From assembly GCA_002007465.1 (NCBI GenBank), contig LNAC01000031.1:3055705-3119704 (forward strand): a stretch of 64,000 nucleotides of DNA. The letters are read 5' to 3'. The stretch comes from Ailurus styani. Its lineage: Eukaryota > Chordata > Mammalia > Carnivora > Ailuridae. The notes under the pieces are model-generated. The model made no database searches and had not been told where the DNA came from. It saw only the letters and a list, made by a program, of their open reading frames with translations. Position 1 is the first letter of the stretch, and every line of letters starts with the position of its first letter. Shown in pieces: positions 11,941-23,632 of the stretch. The translations under genes were made by a program, and so were the position numbers.

Positions 11941-14865
11941 TATTATAATATGAAATAGAACAAAACAGTTCTCTTTTTCATTTTCTTCCTTAAGACGAAT
12001 CCCTAGTAAAGAAGACAGGTTTTGTTTGTTTGTTTTGGCCATAGATTGAAATCTAGCTTTCAGTTTAATTGATTTCAAACTTTTGATATGCCAAATTTCA
12101 AAACAGTATTTCCAACACCACATTTTAGTTTAAAAAGTTATGTGAGTATAAGGACACATATATTACATATATAGAAGAGAAAGGTGAATGGCAATTCATC
12201 TAATTGGCAGTAATGATTTCTGAGGAGTAGGACTGGAAGAAGTTTTTTTCTACATTATAAATATTTATACCATTTGTATTTTCCACAAGATACATATATT
12301 CCTCGTATTTTAAATTTATGAATATTTTTGTATTACAAAAGAAATTTAATGAAAAGCAGAACGCCTTTTTGGGGTTTTTTTGTTTGTTTGTTTGTTTTTC
12401 CCAGAACGCCTTTTTGTAAAAAGCAAAAGTATTTCATAGTAGAATCCCACCATAACATTATAATGAGATTCTCCTCTTAATAAGCAATTAAACTTGCTTA
12501 GAGAGGTCCAAGATGAATCTACTGTATATCATATTCTATGAAATTGCCATAGGCTTCAAATGCATTTATTAAATTTCTGAAAAGTTTACTTCTTTTGACC
12601 CATTGCTCAAACACACAAACACTCAAACAATAACTGAAGCTAATGTTATAATTCTTTTGGGGGGAGGATCATTTAAAAACTGTTAGTGAAAAGCCTCCTG
12701 AGAGTTTTCTTCCCAGCAATTTCCAGAGAACTTATTTTTAAATCCAAACAGTGGTCTAGGGTTTCAAATCAGTAACAACGTATGTTTAGATGGAAATATT
12801 AAAATATATTTCAAACTAAATATTTCAAAATCGGTTTCGTGTTAATGCATCAATTCTTCAGTTTTGAGCTCTATGTTTTCTCTGAAACAGTTGACAGTTT
12901 TGCTTTTGGCATTAAATAACATGGGATTAGTCTGCCTAAGGGACCATCTGTTGCTCTATGCCCTGTCATGATAATTCTGAGGTCTTCAGAACTTCATTCC
13001 GTGGTTAAGGGGAAAAGAAGAGCATTTTCTATCAGGAGCCTAAGCCTCAAAAATGTTGTCCATTCCAAATGAATCAACACGTGGCTTTGACATATGCCAA
13101 ACAAGATAGGATGGTATTGTTTCACTATCTGTGAATGTTACTTGATGTTTTAGCTAATGGGAATGTTAAGGTTTTTTTCCTTCTTTGCTTGTTTTTATTT
13201 CATTAGGCTGTGTTTTACAATATAGATATATTATTAAATGCTTCAAGGGGTTTTCTCTATTTTATTTTATGAGTTACTGCTGATATTCCTGGTCAAACTA
13301 CAAGTAAAACAAAGTCCAATTTATTATATGTTAACTCATTTTAGCAATCAGCAATATTTATATCCTTTTAGAGTCACAAAAGAGAAAAGCTATCTTCCAT
13401 CTCAACTTCAGAGTCTCAAAAAGCTCAGGATAATATGATAAGTAGATGCAATGAGGTTGTTACAAATAAGGATAAACAAATTCATGCTGATTTAGTAAGG
13501 GAAGGTTAAAGAAACCTTTCCAACAGTCAGGAGTGTTCTATTAAATTGCAAAATAACTTTGTGACATGTATGGCAGAAAGGAATGTGCTGGAAGCTATTC
13601 CTGGGTCTACCCCAGAATTCTTTCTCTTTTAAGAAAAATCGTATATAGTTAGTTTAAAGAAAACTATGTTTTTTGTTTTATACTTATTTTTATCTATATG
13701 TAATTATTTCATTGCTTCAAAATATAAACCAACTAGTAGCATTTTATTGATCAGACTCTTAATTATCCACAGTGTATAAGACACAACTCATAGGTCATTA
13801 GCCATGGTGGTGTGGAAAGAGAACCATGGTCTTAAACCTCACAGAAGGTACAACCAAGAATAAGGGATCGCTTTTTGAGATGCAAAAGAAGACCCAATAT
13901 GAAATAGATAAATACAGTCATCTCCAAAAATGGCAAGCTTTAAAGATTTCCTGTAAGCATATTTACAAATGAGACCATAGTGACTCCAGGTCTCAAGGGA
14001 GAAGCCAGGCTGTCTCCAGAATTCAGTCACCTTAACAAATATGCCTTTCAACTTCAACTTAAGCCAACTGATTAATACAAAGAGTGAATTAAGCAGTTAC
14101 TAATATTACTATAACGTGTCTGAGATCATTCTTGTCTTGTTAAAACAGAAAAGCTGCAGAATCTAGAAAAAAAATGAGCAAGGGAAAAAATTTTTTTGTC
14201 TATCATGGTCCATATATCCAAAAGATACAGACTTTATTTTCCTCAGAAAAACTGTTCAGCTACTAAATAGCTATATTCGATACCATAAATCACTTTTAAG
14301 TTCTCCCCTAGGGTGAATTGAACATCTCCCTAAACCATCAGAAACCTTTTGCTCCTATTTTTTAGAGCATCCTTCTGATTACTAACTTTGTTTTCCAATT
14401 TCCTTCACATCTAGAAAGTGATGTCCTAGTTATAAGATATAAATGTATCTCCATAACAAATTAATGTTAGCCCTGCAACTTATAAAACCTTCTCTGATGA
14501 GTTCAGGTAGTATGAATTGACTGATTCAATCAAGTCCATGGGAAAACAACACTATTTTCTGATTTTCTGAATTTGAAATCTTACATCATGAAAGGTAGCC
14601 CAAAAGACCTTGCCTCCACTCCAGGATCTGTGTTTTCATATTATCTCTTATTGACATTGTGCATCCAAAAGTCACCAAGGCAGAGGTCACCTCTCAGGTA
14701 GCTCAAACGTTATTAGAGGACTTAAAACGTGTTAGTTATTTGTGCTGTAACAGAATGATTAGTTTACCATGGATATTCAAGCACCATGAAAACATCAACG
14801 AGAGAAAGATACATTTTACTGAAGGAATAAGAGATGCTTAATAAAGGAATCAGCTAGTCAGTCAA
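11941..14865. other. 2.9 kb mostly unrecognised
   Basis: No repeat family or gene recognised apart from the small direct-repeat-flanked tract at 12357-12416. Two frames of 66 and 72 codons (13238 plus, 14057 minus) show nothing gene-like. Confidence 0.45.
12357..12416 (-). repeat. Tail-only insertion flanked by 15-bp direct repeats
   Basis: The 15-mer 'cagaacgcctttttg' occurs perfectly at 12357-12371 and 12402-12416. It flanks 30 bp that are almost only (GTTT)n. This resembles a retroposon insertion in which only the reversed A-rich tail was copied. A slippage event is the alternative. Strand is inferred from the T-richness. Confidence 0.6.
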
Positions 14866-14869
14866 AGAA

Positions 14870-15330
14870 TTTTTTTCAGGTAATGTGGCATTGAATTGAG
14901 ATTTGAATTTTGACAGAGTGGTAAGGAAAAAAATGCCAAGCTAAAATAAAAAGAATACCATGAGTGAAGGGTTGCCCATGCTAAAGTAATTCAGAGATTC
15001 AAATTTAACTGATTTTATGATACATAACGGGAGAAGAGGCTAGAAAGATAAGTTGGGCTTGAATCCTACTCCAGACCTGGCTTTCTTTGTATACCAAGCT
15101 GCAGACTTTATTTTGTAAGTACCTGGAAGAGGAATCTGTTTGAGCAGAGATACTATGTGCTGGGTCTTCTCTATGCAAAGAGCACTCTAGCAGTTGGTAG
15201 GAAGGACAGATTTTGTACAGATAAGACAGAAAGCAGTACATTTGGTGGTGAAGCTACTGTAAGAATTGAAAGGAAAGTTAATAAGGACCCACACTAACAG
15301 GATGGCAATGTAATAAAAAGAAGGCAAGAG
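14870..15330 (-). repeat. Probable L2 LINE internal fragment, antisense
   Basis: Purine-rich sequence resembling antisense L2: a 'cattgaattgagatttgaat' block and later 'gaagaggctagaaagataag', then 'gcagactttattttgtaag'. Similarity is patchy. Confidence 0.4.
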
Positions 15331-15815
15331 AGAAGTCATTATTAAATCTAATTAATAACTCAATTGTTTTTACTTTGATGTGCCTCATGTACTCAAATCT
15401 TGATAGTAATTACAACATTGAAGACTGGTCACAAAGAACTAGAAGATAATATCAACCTAAAATAATTTGATAATGTGTGTACATTTTGTAAAATCCATTT
15501 ATTATGAACCTCAGAAGTAAAAGAAAAACCTGCCATTGTGGGTTCAATTACATAGCAGATCAGTAATATCACCTGGTTTATAGAGATGCAACTTCAATAG
15601 CATTGATTTGATTCCATCTCTTGATTGAGAAAGTGAGTGACACAATTAAATTCTAGTAATCTGAAACTGAGGAACAGGAAGAACTAAATGCGGTCACTAT
15701 AAAGATTGTACTGCTCTTTATTAATCATCCAGGTAGCCTTCTCAGGGTTGTTGAAGAATCTTTCACAGAAGAGGAGAAATGAGAGCACTACGTCTTCCTA
15801 GGAAGATCCCCTCAT
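15331..15815. other. No recognisable feature
   Basis: Nothing that I can assign. Confidence 0.45.
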
Positions 15816-15819
15816 TCAC

Positions 15820-16140
15820 TTACTCATTTCTTCATTCACTCACTCGGCCAATATTTAGTAAGCATTCACTATAGGCCAGCTAGAGTATTAGGTTTTGGGT
15901 AAATAGAAATACAGGAGATAAAGTTGCTGCCTTCAGGGGAGCTCATATTCTGGCAAGGGCACTGGCCAAGGGAGGTTAAAGCAACTGGGTAATGTGTTAC
16001 AACACAACATAGGGCACATCGAGGCAGTGGACCTGGATGTCACAAAAGGGAGGGAGGGAGAGGATGGTCAGAAATTTTGCCCAGAAAAAGGCATATCTAA
16101 GTCCTAATGAATGGGAAGTGATAATTAAAGAATAATAAAA
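15820..16140 (-). repeat. L2 LINE 3' end, antisense
   Basis: Starts with the reversed L2 terminus ('cactcggccaatatttagta', 'cactataggccagctagagt') and continues through 'gttgctgccttcaggggagc', then 'tcatattctggcaaggg', the usual antisense L2 order. The match fades after about 16000. Confidence 0.65.
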
Positions 16141-16560
16141 TGTACTCACATTGAATTATTAGGGCTTTGTATTTCTTATACTTGAGCTATTTTCTCTAAA
16201 AGTTTAATACAGGTATATAGTTAAAGATATCTTAATTTTTCTTTTAATGTTGTAGTAAGAAATATGTCTAGTTATTATTTCTAAATAATATTATTTCTAA
16301 ATTTACTGTTTAATTAAAATTTGGTAAAACTAAACACTTGCAACATTGCATTCTTAAAGGATAAAGATGAAAACATCAGCCTTTTCTAGAATATATTGGT
16401 AAATTATAAAAAAGACTACCATACAGAAATCCACATACTCCCTAGCCCTCTCCTCTTGGTTCCTAAAATTTATCATGGGCCATTGTTTTCTGGATGGTTA
16501 TTCAGGAGCAAGGATGTATTTAACTGAGACTGTTGATATGGAAATTTTCCATAAATAAAT
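16141..16560. other. No recognisable feature
   Basis: AT-rich. Nothing assigned. Confidence 0.45.
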
Positions 16561-16685
16561 TCTAGAGTTGAAATACTTCTACAGACCATGTAACCCAACC
16601 TTCCATTTTTTGCATCTGAAGATAAATTGAGGCTCAGAGCATTGGAGTGGCCTACAAGTTTATGCATTAAGCGTCTTCAAGAAAT
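16561..16685 (-). repeat. MIR-class ancient SINE remnant
   Basis: The order 'cagaccatgtaacccaacct', then 'catctgaagataaattgagg' and 'ctcagagcat' resembles the 'catctagtccaaccccctca' and 'gaaactgaggc' blocks of old mammalian SINEs. The exact family is uncertain. Confidence 0.4.
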
Positions 16686-17294
16686 AAAAATAAAATTCAA
16701 ATCTCCTCAAAATATAATTTTCCTTGCCCTTTTGTAATTTGCTGACATAATTAGCTGTTGTTTTGTGGTACAACTGTTGACCAAAATTTGGCATGATTCA
16801 GCTATTGCCTGTTCCTCATTCTGTAGATCCCATCTTGAAGGAAATTATCACCTACTTTGCCAAATACCTGTCATTCCAGGATCCTCTGTCCTATAAATCC
16901 AATTTGTCATCATATCCTGTTAGTTACTTTTAAATAAGTTTCAGATATGTTCCCTCCTCATTATCCTTCCTGCTGTTGATCTAATTGGAGCAGTTACCAT
17001 GTCCAACTCTGATTACTTTAATAATTTTCCTACCTTCAGTTTCTCCTTAAACCTAACCTGCTACTTGCATTAAAATAAACTTTTAAGATGGTAATTCTAA
17101 TCACTGTCTGTCAGTTTAAAGTCCTCCAATAGTTGACTGCTGCCATAGGAGAAAGTCTAAGAGTACCAGATACTACATGATCCAGCCCCCAACCTTATCT
17201 CCCAGCATAACCCCTGGCACCCTATAAGCAGTTTCCTGTAGGTGAAATGCTGTGTCTTGCCTCTGTGCATGTTTTACCTCCTTAGAATACCCTC

Positions 17295-17491
17295 CTCGGG
17301 TCACCCAGGTGGCTCAGTGGGTTAAGCCTCTGCCTTCGGCTCAGGTCATGATCTCAGGATCCTGGGATTGAGCCCCACATTGGGTTCTCTGCTAAGTGGG
17401 GAGCCTGCTTCCCCATCTCCCTCTGCCTGCCTGCCTACTTGTGATCTCTCTCTCTGTCAAATAAATAAATGAAACCTAAAAAAAAAAAAAA
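17295..17491 (+). mobile_element. Can-SINE inside L2
   Basis: Head 'cacccaggtggctcagtggg', body 'gggattgagccccacattgg', CT-rich segment and A tail. Perfect 12-bp TSD 'tagaataccctc' at 17283-17294 and 17492-17503. The L2 reads through once the insert and one TSD copy are ignored. Confidence 0.95.
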
Positions 17492-17728
17492 TAGAATACC
17501 CTCTTCCTCCTTACCATGTAGCTAACTTATTCTCACTTTTCAAGATACCCTCAAGTGCAATTTTCTCTGGGGAGCCTTTATTGGCATTCCTCCAATACCT
17601 GGAGGTGTTAGATGCCTCATTTTTAAGTGCTCAAAACATTTTGGGCATAAATTAATCATAGCATTTACCCAACTGCAGTATAACTATAAATTTACATGTT
17701 CATCTCTTCCACTAACCTTAAACTTCTT

Positions 17729-17887
17729 TTTTTTTTAAAGATTTTATTTATTTATTTGACAGAGGGAGAGAGATCACAAGTAGGCAGAGAGAGCAGGCAG
17801 CCCAACGCAGGGCTTGATCCCAGGACCCTGAGATCATGACCTGAGCCAAAGGCAGAGGCTTTAACCCACTGAGCCACCCAGGCACCC
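17729..17887 (-). mobile_element. Can-SINE inside L2
   Basis: Antisense SINE ending in head 'ctgagccacccaggcacc'. The 17-bp TSD has one mismatch (17712-17728 and 17888-17904, 'ttaaacttctt' core). It is opposite in orientation to the SINE 240 bp upstream in the same L2. Confidence 0.95.
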
Positions 17888-19532
17888 CTAACATTAAACT
17901 TCTTAAAGGTAGTGACACACATTCATCTCTGCACCACTGAAGCCTAGCACAATCATTAAAACATAATGTGTACACAATAAATACTTGTTGAATAAAAGAA
18001 GAAATGATTAAAACTGAATAAATGAAAGAATGAAGAAGTGAATGAATGTCTATAATGCAAATAAAACAGAAGCCATATTTTAAAATGCAATTATAGAGAC
18101 AGGGACCAGAGAAATGATTTTGTTACACAAGTCTAATAGATAAAAAGAAATACGCAACTTTTGAGTCTATGTATTACATACTGCAAAATAGAAGTACATT
18201 TATGGATTAGAAATTTTTTGTGGGAATATGTTTTGTAGTAAAACTTCACCTGCATTTTAACTGCTTTGATTTTTAAGCTAAAAAGTCTTTTGAGGTTGCT
18301 CAAGTCTTCTGTAGAAAATTGTTGAGTTTTTAAACTCCTGGTCATGAGATCTCTCTTCTGCCTTTTTGCTCAACTAATGAGATACCCGCTAGCACTAGAC
18401 ATCTCATGAATAGACAACATGGCAGCCTGTCCTCTGTGATAGCTTCTGTAGGCCATCATCAGTGTAAGTGCTGCAAAATTTGGGTGCAGTGGTATAAACT
18501 AAATCTAAATATTAAGAGTACAAATGCAATGGACAAGAGTATGTATCAAAAGAAAAAGATATGTCCCTCACCATTTCAAACTCTGGTTAAATGCCACAAG
18601 TCTTCCTTTGATCTTTTCTGTGACCTTTTCAAACACTAATTATTTTTTTAATGATCCCTATGAATTCAAATACATGTTTGTCATTGCCCTTCCTATGATG
18701 CATTACAGGGTATTAGCAAAGCAAAATAAATCTGATATTGAAGGTTTAATTGCACAGCTTTTGCAACACTTTAATAGGCAATGCAAAACCTTCTCAGCAG
18801 GTGCACTATGAGATGAAGTGATTTTTCATGAATAATTCATTATTTTTTTAAAAGCACTTCTGCTAAGATACAATTTGCAATAATGTTTTTCAAGAGAGAT
18901 CAGTGAAAATCTGAAGCTGTCATTGCCAATTTGTTTTAGTTCAGATTCAAAAGGTCACCCACTTGACACAATGGAAACTAGAAATGCCCTTTTGTTTTCT
19001 TTATGTCAACATGGTACACTTCGTATTTTCTATCTAAAATATTTTTTGAGACCTGAAACATAAGCAATTTTATAGTACTCAACAAAAATTACCTAGAAAA
19101 AAGAAAATTTTATAGAAATTCCTAATAAATTAATTTCAATAGAATTCTCTAACAAGGTGGAGATCATCTCAGAAACCCTTGCTGTAAAATGTCTGGGAGA
19201 ATTTATGTAAAAATACCATCTTACTCTATCATGGACCTGAAACTCTGTGACTCAAATCACGGCCCTATACAGACTTTCATTAAAAATGTCATTTCTTTTC
19301 CTCAAAGAGAGATGAAAGCCTCCTATAATACTATTTTATACCCGAGATTATTGTATATGGTATATGGAAGACAGGGAGACAATAACCTCATTTTTAAGAT
19401 GTAAAACTGATAGCATGAAAGGTTAAAAGTCATAAAACTAAGCTAAGAGATTAGACCAAGATTCAGGAATAAAATACCTTTATTAAGTGTTATTATTTCC
19501 CGGGACAATAAAAATACTATTCCCACGGGCAT

Positions 19533-19789
19533 TTTTTCTTCATAAAATGCATGTTTGCATTATAGGTAATCGATACTATGCTACAGGCCTATATGCAATA
19601 AGGAATATAACCTATTTTAGAGTTAAGGGACAAAATAGAGCAGAATATAAGACATGTAATGAATATATATATTTGAATTATTTATCCCCCAAAATAAAAT
19701 TTGGATAGACTATATATCTTATTGCATATAGGATGTATCATGGGATCAGTTACCTATAATTCATATACGCTTTGTATGAAGAAAACACC
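19533..19789. repeat. Imperfect inverted repeat with ~100-bp loop
   Basis: Left arm about 19533-19611 and right arm about 19713-19789 are reverse complements at roughly three-quarters identity by eye. The core is a perfect 15-mer, 'cctatatgcaataag' at 19588-19602 against its complement at 19718-19732. A second core is 'attataggtaa' (19559-19569) against 'ttacctataat' (19750-19760). It could be a MITE-like DNA transposon with long terminal inverted repeats, or a fold-back duplication. Confidence 0.75.
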
Positions 19790-19818
19790 CTAAAAAATAA
19801 AATTTGGATAGACTATAT
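19691..19818. repeat. 25-bp direct repeat overlapping the inverted repeat
   Basis: 'ataaaatttggatagactat' with matching flanks occurs at 19691-19715 and 19794-19818. One copy lies between the loop and the right arm, the other just outside the right arm. The direct and inverted repeats together point to a compound rearrangement. Confidence 0.85.
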
Positions 19819-20464
19819 TCTTTATAACTATTACACTATATTTCTTATCTAACACCAAAATATTTTTCTTAAAAATACTTTATATCAGTACCTTTTATCT
19901 TGACCATTACTTAAAAACATTTAAAAAATTATCTAAGCCTTAATGGGTTTTGGCTCCGCATAACATTTCAGTATAGGTCACAGACCCAAAAAGGCGAAGA
20001 GCCCTTTCCAGGTTTTTAAGAGAGAAAGAAGAGAACTTTGATTTTGACAGAATTAAAAATAGAAGAAGAAGAAGTAAACTATTAGAACAGGTTCAGAAAT
20101 AATGTTTGCTGCAACTTTACCTGATTGACTTGGTTAAGGCAAGAAATCCCTATGACTTGGAAAAGTTCTCAGAAGCTCTCCTGTTCTAGGGGTGGGGAGG
20201 TTGAAGTGGTTGCTGACACTGATACTGGTGGAAGCAGCAGGGATTAAAACCAGATGTTTTAACCCAAGTTCTGAATTAATTTCCTGTCATCAGCAACTTC
20301 AGATTGCTGTGGTTATCTATGTTCTCCAGGAAGCATTTCCTCATCAGCTAGGTCTTTGTCACCCAAGACCAGACCTTTACTGCCTACCTGCTTGTACTCA
20401 CTAATCTTTGTCTTATATTTTTTCTTAAGCTCTTCTTTTCTGTTTACTTCTTAATTCATACAAG

Positions 20465-20945
20465 TGACACCTGAAACCACCCCTCAGGTGAAAGTGACTG
20501 CCCTGACAAGACCTCCCTCTGGCACAGACCACCCAGACCATTTGAGCTAAACCCCCCAATCATGCCTGTGCTGATGGACAATGGTGTGACCCCTGGAATG
20601 ATCAACAATTACCTTTACTTCATTCTAATACTAATCTCTGCCCAAGGAGGAGCTTCAGCCTCATTTACATAGCATACATTGCACATCTAGGCCTGTTTCC
20701 TTAAGGTACATGTGTGACCTTATGCCCACCTCTACATATCATGCCAATGCTTCCCTATCTAAAAATTTATCTTTACCTTAAACAAAAGGTACCCATTTAC
20801 CCTCCTTCAGGAAGTCACTGTGTTGGAAGCTATTCCCAATGATCACCTTATTTTCTGGAAATAAAGTTGACCTTGCGAGACAACTCCACCTGGTGTATCT
20901 AACTCACCAAGGAGCAAACTCATTGTGCCTGGGTTATACCTTCAG
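20465..20945 (+). mobile_element. Probable solitary LTR
   Basis: The GC-richer block begins 'tgacacctgaaaccacccct' and contains 'cccaaggaggagcttcagcc', then a polyadenylation-like 'ggaaataaagttgacc' near 20858. It closes near 'ttgtgcctgggttatacc'. Composition and layout fit a retroviral LTR (U3, AATAAA, U5). I could not confirm a TSD or name the family, so the boundaries are approximate. Confidence 0.45.
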
Positions 20946-21320
20946 TATCAGGTTCTCTATTTGATTACTTTGCTTTATCATTCACTTCTCTTATAGCCTC
21001 AGAAAGAGAAGGTGCTTTTCCAACACTGACTCCCAACCTCTCTGTCTCACTTTTGGGGCACAGAAAAGGTGCCAAAAATAAACTATGATTTGGAAACAGG
21101 ATCTAGAGCAGGCCCTACCCCTTGTTTTCTAACATCTTCTATTCTGCTCCAGGTTACTTTCTCCTATGTTTGATTCTTAAGATACATACAAAAAAACAAA
21201 ACCAACCACTCAAAAAAATATTTGTTAGATCCTCAACTTCTTGTCCATTTACTTCTCTTTTTACCCTTCCTATATTCAGGCTCTTGTTAAGAAATCTTTA
21301 AGACTGAGCAAGAGACGTAA
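20946..21320. other. No recognisable feature
   Basis: Nothing assigned. Confidence 0.45.
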
Positions 21321-21321
21321 A

Positions 21322-21422
21322 ACGTACTATATATATATATATGGTAGATGATGTGATATATATGTATATGTATATGATTATATATATAAACATATATAAA
21401 TGTGTGTGTGTGTATATATGTT
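21322..21422. repeat. AT/TG dinucleotide repeat
   Basis: Interrupted (TA)n, (TATG)n and (TG)n tracts, including 'gtgtgtgtgtgtatatat' near 21402. Likely length-variable. Confidence 0.9.
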
Positions 21423-21719
21423 TAAGTGAATGTGTAAGAAGTGCTAAAGAGAAGGAGATATTTCAGGATAGCTTAATTGACAATCACCAAGTTCACTGAT
21501 TAAATTTGACAAATGTCTTTATCAAATGTTTATTTGAATCCAAAAGACTGACCAACAACAAAAAAATCAGGTTAGCTGATAGATTAGAACTCAGATGCTT
21601 GATTAATTTTTCTCTGTCCTATTTTTGAGTGTAAAGGTGATATTTGTGGCCATTTTCAACTAATAATAAGGAATTTAAGAACAGATATTTTATCACGCTC
21701 CCTAAAGTAGTTGAAACTC

Positions 21720-22230
21720 TTTAATTCACAAATGGTAGAAGCTCACTTCAAACTAGTATAAGTACAAACGCAACAAGGCATTTATTGGTCCATGTAACTG
21801 TGAACTGTAAGAGTGGATCTGGATTCAGATGAAATGGGACCTCAAATAATACTATCAGACCCTCCAGCTACCCTCTCTCTCTGGGCCTCAGAACCACTTC
21901 TCTGAGAGTGTTAGTAAACTCTATTTTCTCAATACATACCAACTCATCAAATGATACATACCAACTCATCAGATGATACATATCAACTCATCAAATGACA
22001 AGCAAGGAGAGATCTCTGCCCTTTGAAAGTCAAAATACAAAATTCCAGAGAAGGCTTCTGGCCCATCTTGGTCACTACCTGTTGGTGGGCTGATTCTCAA
22101 CCAAGAGGCAGTGTACTGTCATCACAAACTCACCAGAATGGGAATGAGGAAGGCCAGTTCCCTAAAGGAAAGCAGGTGGTTACCATGTTACAAGAGAAGG
22201 AAGGAAAGAACTTTGGGACAGACTGAAAAA
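21720..22230. repeat. Probable old interspersed repeat, family unknown
   Basis: Segments such as 'aaggcatttattggtccatg', 'gggcctcagaaccacttctc' and a 'cagaatgggaatgaggaagg' stretch resemble a common old mammalian repeat that I cannot name. Orientation is not assigned. Confidence 0.35.
21932..21997. repeat. 22-bp minisatellite, three copies
   Basis: Three tandem copies of a 22-mer beginning 'atacataccaactcatca' at 21932-21953, 21954-21975 and 21976-21997. Each of the later two differs from the first by a single base. Confidence 0.95.
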
Positions 22231-22660
22231 AATGGTTTCACTATAGTGTCTAATTTTACATCTAAATCAATTATTATGTGAGTTATCTAGCCACTCCTAA
22301 AAGGTACAAACAAAACAGTATCTGAATTCAGGCCACTATTTCGCTCTTGAAAATTAATAATCTTGATAGTCATTCATATTCATTATGTATTTAAACTTTC
22401 AATACCTGGGTATTCAATGATTCAAACTTGACTAGACGAATATATGTATTTGTTTTTTGTCTGAACAGAATTGTACATTATATTGGTCTGAGTACATTGG
22501 TGTTGTACATTAATGTTAAAACAGTTTTTAGGTATGATTCAAATTTAAAAGTTCTTCAGTATAACTTTTCCAATAAAAACACAGTATATGCAAACATAGC
22601 ATGTTTAAAAAAGTAATCCTTCTCCAATAAGAAATTGATACTATTGACATGTTGTGGACA
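22231..22660. other. No recognisable feature
   Basis: AT-rich. Nothing supported. Confidence 0.45.
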
Positions 22661-22664
22661 CTTT

Positions 22665-23062
22665 TTAAATTTTGAATTATATTTTTTAAACTTTTTAATT
22701 TAAATTCAATTAATTAACTATAATATCTTATTTGTTTCAGAGGTACAGGTCTGTGATTCATCAGTCTTATATACTACCCAGTGCTACTTACATCACATGC
22801 CCTCCTTAATGTCCATCACTCAGTTAAACCATCCCTCCACCGTGGCCCCCTCCAGCAAGCCTCAGGTGGTTTCCTAAGATTAAGAGCCTGTTATGGTTTG
22901 TCTCCCTCTCTGATTTCATCTTGTTTTATTTTTTCCTCTCTTCCCCTATGATCCTCTGTTTTGTTTCTTAAATTCCACATATGAGTGAGATCATATGATA
23001 ATTGCCTTTCTCCGATTGACTTATTTCACTTAGCATAATACCCTCTAGTTCCATCCACAATT
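22665..23062 (-). repeat. Carnivore L1 3' end, antisense
   Basis: Reverse-complement L1 3' UTR: 'aatttaaattcaattaatta', 'ctgtgattcatcagtcttat', 'tgttatggtttgtctccctc', then 'cttaaattccacatatgagt' and 'gcataataccctctagttcc'. It is 5'-truncated at the right edge, and its reversed A tail lies near 22665-22700. Confidence 0.92.
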
Positions 23063-23069
23063 TTTTGTT

Positions 23070-23300
23070 TTCAAATTACACACAGATACAAGAGAAAAAA
23101 TGAATAACATTTAAGACAAACTCACTTATAACTACCACCCAGATCATACAATAGAATTTTGCAAGCCACCCAAAAGCCCCTCCATGTTACCTATCACCAT
23201 AAGTCCCTCTTTCCCCTAAATATAACCACTATCCAGACATTTATAACAATTATTTCCTTCTGTTTCATTGTATTTTTACCACCTAAGTATTACTAAATTA
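23070..23300 (-). repeat. Older L1 fragment, antisense
   Basis: 'ataactaccacccagatcat' followed by 'caagccacccaaaagcccct' and 'cactatccagacatttataa' resembles antisense L1M 3' sequence. Confidence 0.5.
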
Positions 23301-23329
23301 ATTAAACAAGAAGACGATCAGATCAAAAT

Positions 23330-23632
23330 GACTCTAATGCCAAGGCCTATGAAAGTAAGCAAACCAAAACACCTAAGCCTGTAAATGCCTCACGGTTATG
23401 AAACTGAAACCTAAGGACAGCCACCCAAACAAACAACTAGACTTTAAGCGATAGCCATTCAATAATTTTCTTACTTTGCTTCCACCTTTTCTATAGTCTC
23501 ATCCCAGCACCTATTGATGGATTTCTCCCAACCATTTCCAGTTAGGCACTGTCCAACTGGAATGGATTTTTATCAAATAAACGCTTAAAATTTTTAATAT
23601 GCCTCAATTTATCTTTTAACAGTATGCATCCC
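23330..23632 (+). mobile_element. Possible solitary LTR
   Basis: A block from 'aatgccaaggcctatgaaag' through 'tttctcccaaccatttccag' to a polyadenylation-like 'tatcaaataaacgcttaaaa' (about 23572) is reminiscent of an ERVL-type LTR. No TSD found and family not named. Confidence 0.4.

Larger units (their letters stand above)
16790..18000 (+). repeat. L2 LINE 3' end interrupted by two SINEs
   Basis: Sense L2 running through 'agtcctccaatagttgactg', 'ccccaaccttatctcccag' and 'tgtgcatgttttacctcctt'. It resumes after the first SINE ('ccttaccatgtagctaactt', then 'tggggagcctttattggcat') and ends after the second SINE with the L2 terminus 'ctagcacaatcattaaaac', then 'caataaatacttgttgaata'. SINEs at 17295-17491 and 17729-17887 are later insertions. 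Confidence 0.75.
18001..20464. other. Mostly unrecognised, holds an imperfect inverted repeat
   Basis: No known repeat family recognised. Frames up to 95 codons (18406-18811, plus strand) lack any familiar motif. The structured element at 19533-19789 is listed separately. Confidence 0.45.

Noticed and set aside
21932..21997. CRISPR-like repeat array
   Set aside because: Tandem units have no spacers and the DNA is clearly mammalian.
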